Shown here one piece after another: positions 1 to 9,079 of a DNA stretch of 64,000 bases. The stretch is from Streptomyces sp. DHE7-1 (GTDB lineage: Bacteria; Actinomycetota; Actinomycetes; Streptomycetales; Streptomycetaceae), in contig JACJDG010000003.1 in the NCBI GenBank assembly GCA_016432725.1, forward strand, positions 4,030,001-4,094,000, given 5' to 3'. The notes beneath the pieces are model-generated. The model ran no database searches. It saw nothing but the letters and a program-made list of their open reading frames with translations, and was not told the origin of the DNA. A program made the translations under genes and the position numbers. Numbering within the stretch: position 1 is the stretch's first letter; each line of letters opens with the position of its first letter.

Positions 1-700
1 GGTCCGCACCGTCACCAACCACTGCCTGAACCGGCTCACCTCGGCCCGGGCGCGCCGCGAGCGGTACGTCGGCCCCTGGCTGCCCGAGCCCCTGCTGACC
101 TCCCCCGACGTCCAGGAGGAGGCGGAACTCGCGGACAGCGTCTCGACGGCCGTGCTGGTGGTCCTGGAGACGCTGACCCCGGTGGAGCGCGCGGTGTTCG
201 TCCTGCGCGAGGTCTTCGGCTACGCGCACGCGGAGATCGCGGGGTTCCTGGACCGCCCCGAACCCACGGTCCGCCAGATCGCCCGCCGGGCCCGCGAGCA
301 CGTCCGCTCCCGCCGCGCCCGGTACGACACCGACCCCGAGCGGCGGGCCAAGGTCACCGCCCGGTTCATCGAGGCGTGCGCGGGCGGCGACCTGAACGCG
401 GTGCTGGAGCTCCTCGCCCCGGACGTCACCTGCTGGTCCGACGGCGGCGGCAAGGTCTCGGCGGCCCGGCGGCCGCTGCACGGGGCGGACCACGTGGGCC
501 GGTTCGTCCTGGGCGTGCTGCGCAAGCCCCGGATGGAGGGCGTGGCCGTACGCCTCGTGCCGGTCAACGGCGAACTCGGCATCCTGCTCACCCACGGCGA
601 GGAGCCGGTGGGCGCCGTGACCTACGACCTGGTCGACGACCGCATCGAGACCCTCCGTGTGCAGGTGAACCCGGACAAACTGCGCGGGCTGCGGAGCTGA
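1..700 (+). CDS. ECF41-type (SigJ-like) RNA polymerase sigma factor, 5' truncated by window edge
   Basis: The open frame runs in from the left edge (frame starting at base 2), so about 232 C-terminal residues are present and the start and most of sigma region 2 are missing. Visible are the end of region 2, a region 4 helix-turn-helix (around bases 160-310) and a C-terminal SnoaL-like domain with the DGGGK motif (about base 440) and NPDKL near the end. These two C-terminal motifs mark ECF41 factors, whose fused SnoaL domain replaces a separate anti-sigma factor. It is a clear paralogue of the complete factor at 26264; both carry the block YVG-x-WLPEPLL. ECF41 genes usually sit beside an oxidoreductase, epimerase or decarboxylase; none follows here, so a partner would have to lie upstream. 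Confidence 0.9.
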   Translation, partial: VRTVTNHCLNRLTSARARRERYVGPWLPEPLLTSPDVQEEAELADSVSTAVLVVLETLTPVERAVFVLREVFGYAHAEIAGFLDRPEPTVRQIARRAREHVRSRRARYDTDPERRAKVTARFIEACAGGDLNAVLELLAPDVTCWSDGGGKVSAARRPLHGADHVGRFVLGVLRKPRMEGVAVRLVPVNGELGILLTHGEEPVGAVTYDLVDDRIETLRVQVNPDKLRGLRS

Positions 701-843
701 GCCGCCCGGCGCCGGGCGGTGCCGCCGGGCGGCCGGTGCGGGTGCCGCCCGCCCGCCGGTTTCCGACGGCCGGCACGCGTGCGTAACGCGGTCGTACCCC
801 CATCGCGTGTAAAGGGTGACGTCCGACCACGAAGGGACACTCG

Positions 844-1341
844 GTGAGGGAAGCACCCGCGGACTACCTGGAGTTCGCAATCGCCCGCAGCGGTCCGCTG
901 TTCCGGACCGCGTGCCTGCTCACGGGCGACTGGCACCTCGCCGAGGACCTGGTGCAGGAGACCCTCGCCAAGATGTTCCGTTCCTGGCGGCGGGTCAGCC
1001 GCGCGGGCTCGCCGGTCGCCTATGCCGACACCGTGCTGGTGCGGACCTTCCTCTCCCAGCGCCGGCGTCGCAGCTCCACCGAGCGTCCCAGCGACCGGCT
1101 GCCGGACGCCGCCGGTCCGGCGCGGGACGACGAGCTGCGGATGGCCCTGCTGGACGGCCTGGCCCGGATGACGGCCAGGGACCGGGCCGTGCTGGTGCTG
1201 CGCTACTGGGAGGACCGCTCGGTGGACGACACCGCGCAGGTCCTGCGGACGACCCCCGGAGCCGTCCGGGCGCACAGCAGGCGCGCCCTGCAACGGCTGC
1301 GCACCCTCCTCGGCGACCAGTTGGCCGACCTGACCGCCTGA
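844..1341 (+). CDS. SigE-family ECF RNA polymerase sigma factor
   Basis: A 165-residue ECF sigma factor: region 2 at roughly residues 10-75 (including the AEDLVQETL core) and region 4 at roughly 105-155, ending in a helix-turn-helix with GAVRAHSRRAL. It has the length and layout of the actinomycete 'SigE family' of short ECF factors. The GTG start has a purine-rich site (GAAGGGA) about 9 nt upstream. The next gene begins 54 nt downstream on the same strand and encodes a single-pass membrane protein, so the two probably form a sigma/anti-sigma pair. A GTAAC element at 783-787 could be an ECF -35 box for autoregulation, but I cannot pair it with a convincing -10 box. Target genes are unknown. 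Confidence 0.88.
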   Translation: MREAPADYLEFAIARSGPLFRTACLLTGDWHLAEDLVQETLAKMFRSWRRVSRAGSPVAYADTVLVRTFLSQRRRRSSTERPSDRLPDAAGPARDDELRMALLDGLARMTARDRAVLVLRYWEDRSVDDTAQVLRTTPGAVRAHSRRALQRLRTLLGDQLADLTA

Positions 1342-1395
1342 CGGGCCGGGCGCCGCCCCCGACCACCCTCCCCGACGAACGGAGAGCCTCTTCCC

Positions 1396-2691
1396 ATGCC
1401 ACGCGACGAGCACCGCACCGACGAGTTCGAGGAACGGGTGGCCCGCGCCATGAGCGGCGCGACCGACGGGTTCCCGCCGCACTCGGCCGACCTGGTGACC
1501 CGCTCCATCACCCGGGGCCGCAGGATGCGCCTGTTCGGCGTCGCCCGCGTCGCCGCCGCGGCCGTCGCGGTGGCCGCCGTGGGCGGCACCCTGATGGCCA
1601 CGGACGCCTTCGGCACCAGGAGCGCCACGGACGGCCGGCTCGGCGGTGTCCCGGCGAGCGGCCCCGCGTCCTCCGGCCGGTCCCCCTCCGGCGGCCACCC
1701 GCCGGTCAGCGGCGACGACATGCTCGGCACGCTGAAGAGCCTGCTGCCGCCCGGCGGTACGGTCTCCGAGGCCTCCGGCCGGGGTTCCCGGTCGGACGGC
1801 TCCGTCTGGCCGAGCGCCCGGCTCACCTACTCCACCGACGCCGGATCCTCCGGCATCGACCTCACCGTCGCGCGGCTCGCGTCCGGTCTTCCCGCCGACG
1901 ACCGGGGCTCGGGCGGGTGCCTGCCGGTGGAGGCGCGCCCGTACGACGAGTGCACCACCCGCAGGCTCCCCGGCGGTGCCGTGCTCGACACCACGAAGTC
2001 CTTCACCTATCCGAGCAGCGACACCGGCCAGAAGCGCTGGTACGTGGTCCTGACGACCGCCGACGGGGCGCAGCTCACGGTCCAGGAGTTCGGCGGCGGC
2101 GGCGAGAAGGGCGCCGGCGGCGGAGCCGACCCCCTGCTCTCCACCGCGCAGCTCACGGCGATCGTGCGCAGCCCGGCCTGGAAGGAGGCGATCGACGCCC
2201 TGCCGGTCCCGGGCACCGCTGCGGGCGGGCCGACCCGCACCGGCCGTGCCTCCGGAGCCCGCCTGACCAGGGTTCTCGAGTCGCACCTGCCCCACGGCAC
2301 CGTCTCCCACGTGAACAGCGGCGCCGGCCTGGTCCAGTTGGTCCACGACGACGGTCACGGGCGGAACATGGTGGAGGTCGACGTCCAGTACGACGCGACC
2401 GCCCTGCTCTCCGGCCACATGGGCTGTGCCGGCGACTCCGGCGACTCCGGCGACTGCGAGGCCAGGACCCTGTCCGACGGCACCCGGATCAAGCGGGTCA
2501 GGACCCGTTCGGAGAAGGGCGGTCCCGCTCAGGTCTGGCTGGTCGACACCCTGCGCCCGGACGGCCGCCGGGTGGCGGTGCGCGAGGTCAACTCCTACGC
2601 CGAGAGCACCCCGGTGACCCGCCCCCGGCCGGAACTGAGCCTGGACCGGCTGCAGGAGATCGCGCTCGACGAGGGCTTCTTCGCGGACTGA
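1396..2691 (+). CDS. single-pass membrane protein, probable anti-sigma factor for the preceding ECF sigma
   Basis: A 431-residue protein with a short cytoplasmic N-terminus (about residues 1-44, acidic then basic), one transmembrane helix (about 45-67) and a large extracytoplasmic part rich in Gly, Ser and Pro. Four cysteines in the outer part could form disulfides. The position straight after a SigE-family sigma gene and the topology fit an anti-sigma factor, but no HxxxCxxC zinc motif is seen, so it is not a classical ZAS anti-sigma. SD GGAGAG lies about 9 nt before the ATG. A short Gly-Asp-Ser tandem repeat occurs near residue 345. The anti-sigma role is inferred from context only. Confidence 0.65.
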   Translation: MPRDEHRTDEFEERVARAMSGATDGFPPHSADLVTRSITRGRRMRLFGVARVAAAAVAVAAVGGTLMATDAFGTRSATDGRLGGVPASGPASSGRSPSGGHPPVSGDDMLGTLKSLLPPGGTVSEASGRGSRSDGSVWPSARLTYSTDAGSSGIDLTVARLASGLPADDRGSGGCLPVEARPYDECTTRRLPGGAVLDTTKSFTYPSSDTGQKRWYVVLTTADGAQLTVQEFGGGGEKGAGGGADPLLSTAQLTAIVRSPAWKEAIDALPVPGTAAGGPTRTGRASGARLTRVLESHLPHGTVSHVNSGAGLVQLVHDDGHGRNMVEVDVQYDATALLSGHMGCAGDSGDSGDCEARTLSDGTRIKRVRTRSEKGGPAQVWLVDTLRPDGRRVAVREVNSYAESTPVTRPRPELSLDRLQEIALDEGFFAD

Positions 2692-2705
2692 CCGGGCCGA
2701 TGCGC

Positions 2706-2711
2706 GAGGAT
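2706..2711 (+). promoter_or_regulatory. putative -10 box of a leaderless promoter for the DUF4328 gene
   Basis: GAGGAT lies exactly 6 nt before the GTG start and no Shine-Dalgarno is present. This matches the TAnnnT-N6-start arrangement seen at several other genes here and suggests a leaderless transcript. The first base departs from consensus. Confidence 0.3.
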
Positions 2712-2717
2712 GGGCCC

Positions 2718-3432
2718 GTGGAAGAACTCATGGGGGAGGGAGCCGTCCGCGAGCGGCTCGGGGACCGGTCCGTCCGGACGGCCGGGTGGCTGGCCGGCGG
2801 GGCGTTGCTGGCGGCCGGGGCCGCCTGGACGGTGCGGGGGCCTGGGAGATCAGGCTGGCCGTGGCGGGGGAGCCGGCTTCGGGGCCGCCGGACCAGGGGG
2901 AGGGGTGCACCGGCCGCTCAACGGCCTCGAGGACTCGTACCACCTCGTGACCTCGCTGGGCGGTGGCGTCGCCTTCGTGTGCGCGCTGCTGTTCCTGGCC
3001 TGGCTGTGGCGGGTGCGGGACAACGCGCGAGTGCTGTCGGGACGGGCGCCGAAGTACCTCGGGATCTGGGTGTACCTCGGGTGGATCGTGCCCGTCGTGA
3101 ACCTCTGGTTCCCGCGCGGGATCGTCGCGGACGCCTTCCGGGCCACCGCCCCGGAGCGGAAGCTGCCCGTCTCGGTGAACGTGTGGTGGGCGCTCTGGCT
3201 GATCGGCATGTTCGGCGGGGTCGGGCTGGTGTCGCGCGACTCCACGGACGAGATCATCGCGCGGGCCTACGAGGAGGTGTGGCCGCTGCTCGGCGCCGAC
3301 GCCGCCGTGGTGGGGGCCGCCGTGGCCGGGACGTTCGCCGTACGCGCCGTCACCGCCGCCCAGGTGGAGCGGATCCGCGGGGTCCGGGGCCCGGGCGCGG
3401 CGGCGGAATCCGTGGGCGTCACCGGCGGATGA
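2718..3432 (+). CDS. DUF4328 multi-pass membrane protein (two apparent frameshifts)
   Basis: The C-terminal 170 residues match the DUF4328 layout: helices around VAFVCALLFLAWLWRV and IWVYLGWIVPVVNLW, then two more. The true N-terminus lies in a different frame, starting at the GTG after a -10-like box, with a first helix rich in Ala and Gly. Two single-base losses are needed, one in the G run 2836-2840 and one near 2897-2905. With both bases restored the gene is 238 codons and joins smoothly. The family is common in streptomycetes with unknown function. The breaks are probably sequencing errors, although a real pseudogene cannot be excluded. Confidence 0.65.
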
Positions 3433-3514
3433 CGGGGCACCCGCTCCGCGGGCCCCGGACCCCGTGCCGCCGTGCGGGTGGTGAGGTGGCCGTGGGGCGG
3501 GGAGGATTTTCCGT

Positions 3515-4179
3515 GTGAGTGTCATCGCCATCGTCGGGGCCGGCCCCGGGCTCGGGCCGCCGTCGCTCGCCGGTTCGGGCGGGAGGGCTACGCCGTCGCG
3601 CTCGTCGCGCGGGATCCGGGGCGGCTGGACGACCTGGTCCGCGAGCTGGCCGCCGACGCGGTCACCGCCCGCGGCTTCGCCGCCGACGTGCGCCGGCCGG
3701 AGGAGCTGGCGGCGGCGCTGAGGGACGCGGGCGGCGCCCTCGGCACCGTGGAGGTGCTCCAGTACAGCCCGGTGCCGCACCGGGACTTCATGCGGCCGGT
3801 GCTGGAGACCCGGCACCGGGACCTGCTCGGGCCGATCGAGTTCTCGGTGTACGGGCCGGTCGCCGCGGTGCAGCAGGTGCTGCCGGGCATGCGGGAGCTG
3901 GGCCGCGGGACCATCCTCTTCGTCAACGGCGGTACGGCCGCCGTGCCCCATCCCGAGCGGGCCGGCACCTCCATCGCGTTCGCCGCGGAGAGCGCGTACG
4001 GGCATCTGCTGCACGACCGGCTGGCCGGTGAGGGCATCCACGTGGCCCAGCTCGTCATCCCGGGGTCCATCACCCCCGGCCACGTGCGCAAGGACCCGGC
4101 CGTGCTGGCGGACACCCTGTGGGCCATGCACCGCGACCGGCGCGGATTCCGGCACTACGCCGACGACCTCGACGCCTGA
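3515..4179 (+). CDS. atypical short-chain dehydrogenase/reductase family protein (one apparent frameshift)
   Basis: Starts at GTG with SD GGGAGGA about 8 nt upstream. The N-terminus has a Rossmann glycine motif (VGAGPGLG); a one-base loss at 3554-3556 (GGG) then shifts the frame. Restored, it is about 221 residues with the SDR order: nucleotide-binding loop, an Asp after the RGFAAD strand, a strand ending in FVNGG, then the active-site helix. The usual Tyr-x-x-x-Lys is absent: the helix reads SAYGHLLHD, with Tyr but His in place of Lys. It may be catalytically altered or may bind a nucleotide without classical dehydrogenase activity. Substrate unknown. Confidence 0.72.
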
Positions 4180-4221
4180 AACCGCAGGCGGGCGGGGGTC
4201 CCGGGCACTGCCCTGCGTGAA

Positions 4222-4263
4222 GAGCATTTGTGGGCCAATATGGTGATGTTGGCCGCATTGCTC
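4222..4263. promoter_or_regulatory. dyad upstream of aquaporin gene, possible operator
   Basis: An AT-richer block lies directly upstream of the aquaporin start. It contains GGCCAA (4233-4238) and TTGGCC (4249-4254) as a 6-bp inverted repeat with a 10-nt spacer, flanked by GAGC (4222-4225) and GCTC (4260-4263). Nested dyads of this kind are typical operators, but the regulator is unknown. Confidence 0.3.
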
Positions 4264-4279
4264 TCTTCGAGGGGCCTCA

Positions 4280-5223
4280 ATGGCTGTGGAAATCCCTTCG
4301 CTCATCAAGCCGTCCCGGCTCCGAAGCCGGGGAGGGCTGCTGGGCGAGTGTCTGGCGGAGTTCCTGGGGACCTTCGTCCTCATCTCCTTCGGCTGCGGTG
4401 TGGTCGCGATGGCGGTCGCCGCACTGCCCGGATCGGGCCGTGCCGCCACCCCGACGACGATCTTCCTGGCGGCCGGTGACTGGCTGCTGATCACCTGGGG
4501 CTGGGCGATGGCCGTCGTCTTCGGCGTCTACGTCGCCGGCGGCGTCAGCGGCGCCCACATCAACCCGGCGGTGACGCTGGCCATGGCCGTGCGGCGCGGG
4601 TTCCCCTGGGTCAAGGTGCTGCCGTACTGGTTCTCGCAGATCGTGGGCGCGTTCGCGGGAGCGGCCCTGGTCTACCTCGTCTACCACCAGGCGATCAACG
4701 CCTTCGACGCGGCGGTGCCGGGACCGAAGGTGAACGGGCACACCAACGCCACGTTCTCGATCTTCGCGACCTTCCCGGCCCGTACTTCCACGGCGGCGTC
4801 TGGGGGCCGCTGATCGACCAGATCGTGGGCACGGCCTTCCTGCTGATGCTGATCGCCGCCGTCCTGGACGTCCGCAACCAGGCGGTGAAGGCCAACCTCG
4901 CACCGCTGGTCGTGGGTTTCGTCGTCGCCGCGATCGGCATGTCCTACGGCGCGAACGCGGGCTACGCCATCAACCCGGCCCGCGACTTCGGGCCACGGCT
5001 GTTCACCTGGGCGGCGGGCTGGGACAGTCTGGCCTTCCCCGGCAGTGTGGCCGGCTCGTTCAGTGCGTACTGGTGGATCCCGATCGTCGGGCCGCTGGTC
5101 GGCGCCGTGATCGGCATCCTGGTCTACGACCTGTTCATCGGCGACGTGCTGGTGGTGCGCGGCGAGTTGGGCGAGCTGCCCGAGCCGGGCCGCGGCCGGC
5201 CCGTGCGCGAGGAGGACTTCTAG
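4280..5223 (+). CDS. aquaporin / glycerol facilitator family channel (one apparent frameshift)
   Basis: MIP-family channel with both signature loops: GAHINPAVTL in the first half and YAINPARDFGPRL in the second. The Asp after the second NPAR favours a glycerol-type aquaglyceroporin. About six membrane helices are visible. One base is missing at CCC 4779-4781; adding a C joins the halves through PAPYFHGGVWGPL and gives 314 residues, a little longer than usual because of short tails. ATG has SD GAGGGGC about 6 nt upstream. No glycerol kinase or dehydrogenase gene is adjacent, so this is not a classical glycerol operon. It probably moves water, glycerol or other small polyols. Confidence 0.85.
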
Positions 5224-5269
5224 GCGCAGCCCCGTCCACAGGCTGTGGACCGGCGCCCGCCCCCGCCCC

Positions 5270-6651
5270 TCACCACCCGGTCAGCAGCAGGTGGTTCAGG
5301 AGCAGGGCGAGCGCCGTCTGCGCGGCGAGCCAGGCCCGGGGACGCGGGAGGTACGCGCACGCCGGGAGCAGCCACACCGCGAACGGCAGCCAGATCCGCT
5401 CGGTCTCGGCCTTGCTCATCCCCGACAGGTCGGCGGCCAGCAGGGCGAGGAGGGCGGCGCCGACGAGGACCGCCGGGCGGACGGCGGCGGGGGACGCGCG
5501 GCGGGTGAGGGCGGCGGCGGTCCGGCGCAGGCCCGCCGCCGTCGCGAGGCCCGTGATCAGCACGGTGCAGGCCAGGTTGGCCCACACCCAGTAGCCGTAG
5601 GGCCGGGTGCCGCCGACGCCCTGGTGGTAACGGGTCACCAGCAGCCGGTACGCCGTCCACCAGTCGAACCCGGCGAGCGTGAACACCAGCGGTACGACGG
5701 CCAGTCCGGCGAGCAGGGCCGCGAGCAGGGCGGGACGCCGGCGGACCCCGTCGCGGGCCGTCCACAGCACCGCCGCGCCGGGCAGGGCGATGAGCGTGAG
5801 CCCGTACGACAGGTAGCAGGTCAGGCCGAACAGCAGGCCGGAGGCGACGGCCCAGGGCAGGGAGCGCCGGGTGACGGCCAGGGCCAGCAGGGCCGCCGCC
5901 CAGGCCGCGACCGCCGCGAACCAGCCGTCCGCCGACGTCCCGGTCCAGACCGCGGCCGGGGCCAGCACCAGGAAGGGCGCCGCGCGCCGGGCGAACGTCT
6001 CCCCGGCCAGCGCCCGTACGGCGACCAGGACGGCCACACAGGCCGTGGCGCCGGTGAGCACGCACCACAGCCCGGCCCAGCCGCCCCGCGCAGCCCGGCC
6101 CGGTCGAGGAGCACGAAGGTGAGCGTGGCGCCGGGCGGGTGGCCGGCGACATGGGCCGGCCAGGGGGCGGGGGTCCCGGCCACGATGTGGTGGGTGAAGT
6201 CGCGCAGGGCGGCCGGGACGTCGTGGAAGCGGCCGATGACCCGCAGGTACTCCTCGCGGGTGGTCAGGCGGCCCGCGACGCCCCGGTGCCAGCCGTCGAC
6301 GAGGGCGAGGGAGAGGATCCAGGCCGTCGCCGCCGCCCAGGCCGAGGCGAGCAGGGCCCGCCAGGGCAGGCGGCCGGCGAGCGACGGCCCGTACGCCACC
6401 CCGGCCGCGGCGAGCAGCACGGCGGCCGGGGTACCCGGGCCCAGGTGCGGGTCCCACTCGGCCAGCAGCGGCGGCCAGTGCACGAACAGGGTGTGGCGGG
6501 TGGACTGGATGTGGCGGCCGGTCAGCACGGCGGCCGTCACCAGCAGGACGGCGGCCCCGGCGGCGTACAGGTCACGGCGGAGGCCGCGCCGGGCGTCATG
6601 GCCGGCCGGGCCGGGATCGCGGCCGGCGTCGCGGCGGAGGGAGCGGGTCAC
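5270..6651 (-). CDS. multi-pass membrane protein, probable GT-C-type glycosyltransferase (one apparent frameshift)
   Basis: About 460 residues with roughly ten hydrophobic helices and a periplasmic loop between the first helices carrying GHPPG, in the style of polyprenol-sugar-dependent GT-C enzymes (PMT/ArnT/mannosyltransferase type). Catalytic residues cannot be assigned with certainty. One base is missing in the C run 6084-6087; adding it joins LRG to GWAGLWCVL. The GTG start follows a TAACGT box by 6 nt and has no SD, suggesting a leaderless mRNA. It diverges from the molybdopterin enzyme gene at 6765. Substrate unknown; a sugar transferase role in envelope glycolipid synthesis is an inference. 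Confidence 0.6.
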
Positions 6652-6657
6652 GTCGGC

Positions 6658-6663
6658 ACGTTA
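6658..6663 (-). promoter_or_regulatory. putative -10 box, leaderless promoter of the membrane glycosyltransferase
   Basis: On the minus strand TAACGT is followed by 6 nt and the GTG start; no SD is visible. Confidence 0.4.
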
Positions 6664-6752
6664 GGCCGCACGGCCGCGCCGGGGCCGTCGTACCGGGCGG
6701 ACGTCAGCGTTTCGTCACCGGTCGCGGGCCCTTCTCCGGTCCCCTCCCGGCC

Positions 6753-6758
6753 TACCGT
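6753..6758 (+). promoter_or_regulatory. putative -10 box, leaderless promoter of the molybdopterin enzyme
   Basis: TACCGT followed by 6 nt and the ATG at 6765, with no SD. It sits 90 nt from the divergent TAACGT box of the neighbouring gene, so the two promoters share one short intergenic region. Confidence 0.4.
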
Positions 6759-6764
6759 CGGCAC

Positions 6765-8003
6765 ATGCGCGACCATCCCCGGCTTCCCACCGCCCCCGGT
6801 TTCTGGCGCAGCCCCCTGCGCGGGCCCTGGTTCACCTCGGTGCTCGGCCTCGTGCTGCTCGCCGGCATCACGGTGCTGTTCGTGACCGGCCTGGTGTCCT
6901 ACGCCGCCTACAACCCGGACCTGTCCCCGGTGAACGACACCACGCCGGACAAGGGCGTCCTCGGTTTCTACCTCTTCGCCTGGCCGGCCGGGCCGGTGTG
7001 GCTGTACCGGTTCACCCAGGGCGTCCACGTCACCCTCGGCGTCACCCTCGTCCCGGTCCTGCTGGCCAAGCTGTGGTCGGTGGTGCCGCGGCTGTTCACC
7101 CTGCCGCCGGCCCGTTCCCTCGCGCACGCGCTGGAGCGGGTCTCCCTGCTGCTGCTCGTCGGCGGCGGCCTGTTCGAGTTCACCACCGGGGTGCTCAACA
7201 TCCAGCTCGCCTACGTCTTCCCGGGCTCCTTCTACCCGCTGCACTTCTACGGCGCCTGGGTGTTCTTCGCCGCGTTCGTGGCGCACGCCGTGCTGAAGGC
7301 GCCGGCCGCGGTGCGCACCGTACGGCGGCGCCTGCGAACAGAGCCGGAGAGCGACCTCGTCGCTCCGCACCCCGACCCGCCCACCGTCTCCCGGCGCGGG
7401 GCGCTGTGGCTGGTCGGCGGCGGCTCGCTGCTGCTGTTCCTGACCACGGTGGGGCAGAGCCTGGGCGGCCCGTTCCGGCGCACCGCGCTGCTCGCGCCGC
7501 ACGGCGGGCCCGACCCGGGCGGCGGCCCGAACGGCTTCCAGATCAACAAGACGGCCGCGTACGCCGGGATCGACGCGGCGGAGACCGGCGAGGAGGCGTG
7601 GCGGCTCGTCGTCACCGGGCGGACCGGCACGGTCCGCCTCAGCCGTGCCGAGCTGCTGCGCCTGCCCCAGCACAGCTCGTCGCTGCCCATCGCCTGCGTG
7701 GAGGGCTGGTCGACCGCCGACCAGTGGTGGCGCGGGGTGCGGCTGCGCGACCTCGCGGCGCTCGTCGGGTACGACGGCGAGGTGCCGGACGTGTTCGTGG
7801 AGTCCCTGCAGCGGCACGGCGCCTTCCGCCGTGCGGCCCTGCGCGCCAACCAGGTGGCCGACGGCCGCTCCCTGCTCGCCCTGTCCGTCAACGGCGAGGA
7901 CCTGTCCATGGACCACGGCCACCCGGCGCGGGTCATCGTGCCCGCGGCGCCCGGTGTGCTCAACACCAAATGGGTGGCCCGGCTGACGTTCGGAGACCTG
8001 TGA
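6765..8003 (+). CDS. membrane cytochrome b-like / molybdopterin-dependent oxidoreductase fusion
   Basis: 412 residues in two parts. Residues 1-190 hold about four membrane helices with spaced histidines (GVHVTLG, LHFYGAW, AHAVLK) that could ligate b-type heme. Residues 245-412 form a sulfite-oxidase-type molybdopterin domain; the Cys in SLPIACVEGWS is the expected molybdenum ligand, and the C-terminal DHGHPARVIVP block is typical. Known relatives of the YedY/sulfite oxidase superfamily oxidise or reduce small oxyanions or sulfoxides; fusion to a membrane heme domain suggests electron exchange with quinone. Physiological substrate unknown. The next gene overlaps the stop codon, so the two are probably co-translated. 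Confidence 0.85.
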   Translation: MRDHPRLPTAPGFWRSPLRGPWFTSVLGLVLLAGITVLFVTGLVSYAAYNPDLSPVNDTTPDKGVLGFYLFAWPAGPVWLYRFTQGVHVTLGVTLVPVLLAKLWSVVPRLFTLPPARSLAHALERVSLLLLVGGGLFEFTTGVLNIQLAYVFPGSFYPLHFYGAWVFFAAFVAHAVLKAPAAVRTVRRRLRTEPESDLVAPHPDPPTVSRRGALWLVGGGSLLLFLTTVGQSLGGPFRRTALLAPHGGPDPGGGPNGFQINKTAAYAGIDAAETGEEAWRLVVTGRTGTVRLSRAELLRLPQHSSSLPIACVEGWSTADQWWRGVRLRDLAALVGYDGEVPDVFVESLQRHGAFRRAALRANQVADGRSLLALSVNGEDLSMDHGHPARVIVPAAPGVLNTKWVARLTFGDL

Positions 8004-8470
8004 TGCGGCGCCGTCCCGTGGTCGGAAGCCCGTTCCAGCTGCTGCTGCTCGCCTGCTCGTTCGCGCTCGCCGGGTACGCGGGGGTACGGCTGCTCGCCGG
8101 TGACTGGCGCGGCATCGCGCTGTGGATCGTGGGCGCCGCGCTGCTGCACGACCTGGTGCTGCTGCCGTTGTACTCGGCGGCCGACCGGGCGCTGGTGCGC
8201 GGGCTCGGCGCGGCCGGGCACCGTGCGTGGACGTCGTACGTGCGGGTGCCCACCGTGCTCTCCGGGCTGCTGCTGCTGGTCTGGTTCCCGCTGATCCTCA
8301 ACCTGGTGGACCGGCGCTACCGGCTCGCCACCGGCATGTCCGCCGACGTCTACCTCGGCCGCTGGCTGCTGATCACGGCCGTGCTCTTCGGCGGCTCGGC
8401 GCTGCTGCTGGTGCTGCGGTTGCCGGGCGTGCGCAGGGCGACGAAGCGGCGCCCACCGGCCGCCCACTGA
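8003..8470 (+). CDS. small four-helix membrane protein, partner of the molybdopterin enzyme
   Basis: 155 residues with four predicted membrane helices (about 9-29, 37-57, 80-100, 118-138). ATG overlaps the upstream TGA (TGATG), indicating translational coupling to the heme/molybdopterin enzyme, and it may be an accessory membrane subunit. No recognisable cofactor motif. Its last 121 nt overlap the antisense 3' end of the convergent methyltransferase gene. Confidence 0.7.
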   Translation: MRRRPVVGSPFQLLLLACSFALAGYAGVRLLAGDWRGIALWIVGAALLHDLVLLPLYSAADRALVRGLGAAGHRAWTSYVRVPTVLSGLLLLVWFPLILNLVDRRYRLATGMSADVYLGRWLLITAVLFGGSALLLVLRLPGVRRATKRRPPAAH

Positions 8471-9079
8471 GCGGCCGTCCGCCACCCGGCCCGGTCCGCG
8501 ATCCGGAGCAGGGCCGGGGTGCCGATCCGGGCCCACGGGAACGGCTCGCCCACGGTGTCCCGGCCGTGCCGGACGACCCGCACCTCGGCGCGCTCGTCGA
8601 TGTCCGCCGGATCCGTCTCGGTCATCAGCAGTCCACCGGGGCGCAGCAGTTGTGCCGTCCGGTGCAGCAGGGCGCCCGGGTCGCCGCCGATGCCGATGTT
8701 GCCGTCCATGAGCAGCACGGTCCCCCAGCGCCCCTCGCCGGGCAGCGGGCCGAAGACGGAGCGGCGCAGCGCCTGGCCGCCCACGGTGATGGTGCGGGCG
8801 ACGGCGGCCCGGAGACGTCGACACCGAGCACGGTGCGGCCCTGCGCGGCGAGTTCCGCGACCAGCCGGCCCGGACCGCAGCCGACGTCGAGGACGACGCC
8901 CTCGCAGCGGGCCAGCACCGCCCGGTCCACGGCGTCCGCGTCGGCGCACCAGCGCTCCACCTCCAGGGGAGCAGCCGGCCGTCGGCGCGGCGCAGGAACA
9001 GCGGGCCCCGGCCGCTGCGCAGCGCGGCGGCGTACGGGTCGCAGGCCGCCCAGGCGGGCGGGGCGCCGGCGGTGCTCAC
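8350..9079 (-). CDS. class I SAM-dependent methyltransferase (two apparent frameshifts)
   Basis: Contains the SAM-binding motif VLDVGCGPGRLV followed by the acidic strand end VLGVDVSG and a motif II strand (GTVLLMDGNIGIGGD). Two bases are missing: at 8966-8969 (GGGG) and at 8808-8810 (CCC). Restored length is about 243 residues. The GTG start overlaps the stop of the upstream gene (GTGA), so it is the third gene of an operon with a GT2 glycosyltransferase and a TIGR04282 enzyme. It probably methylates an envelope sugar or lipid intermediate. The reading frame extends 121 nt into the convergent gene; the true stop could be earlier if another indel is present. Confidence 0.75.

Noticed and set aside
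783..810. GTAAC-based ECF promoter before the SigE-family gene, and a similar GTAAC at 41513-41517
   Set aside because: The two copies do not share a -10 box or spacing, so I could not define a common motif.
622..2418. Long antisense open frames across the sigma/anti-sigma genes (and many similar ones elsewhere)
   Set aside because: Shadows of real genes produced by the third-position G/C bias; they lack starts, SDs and family motifs.
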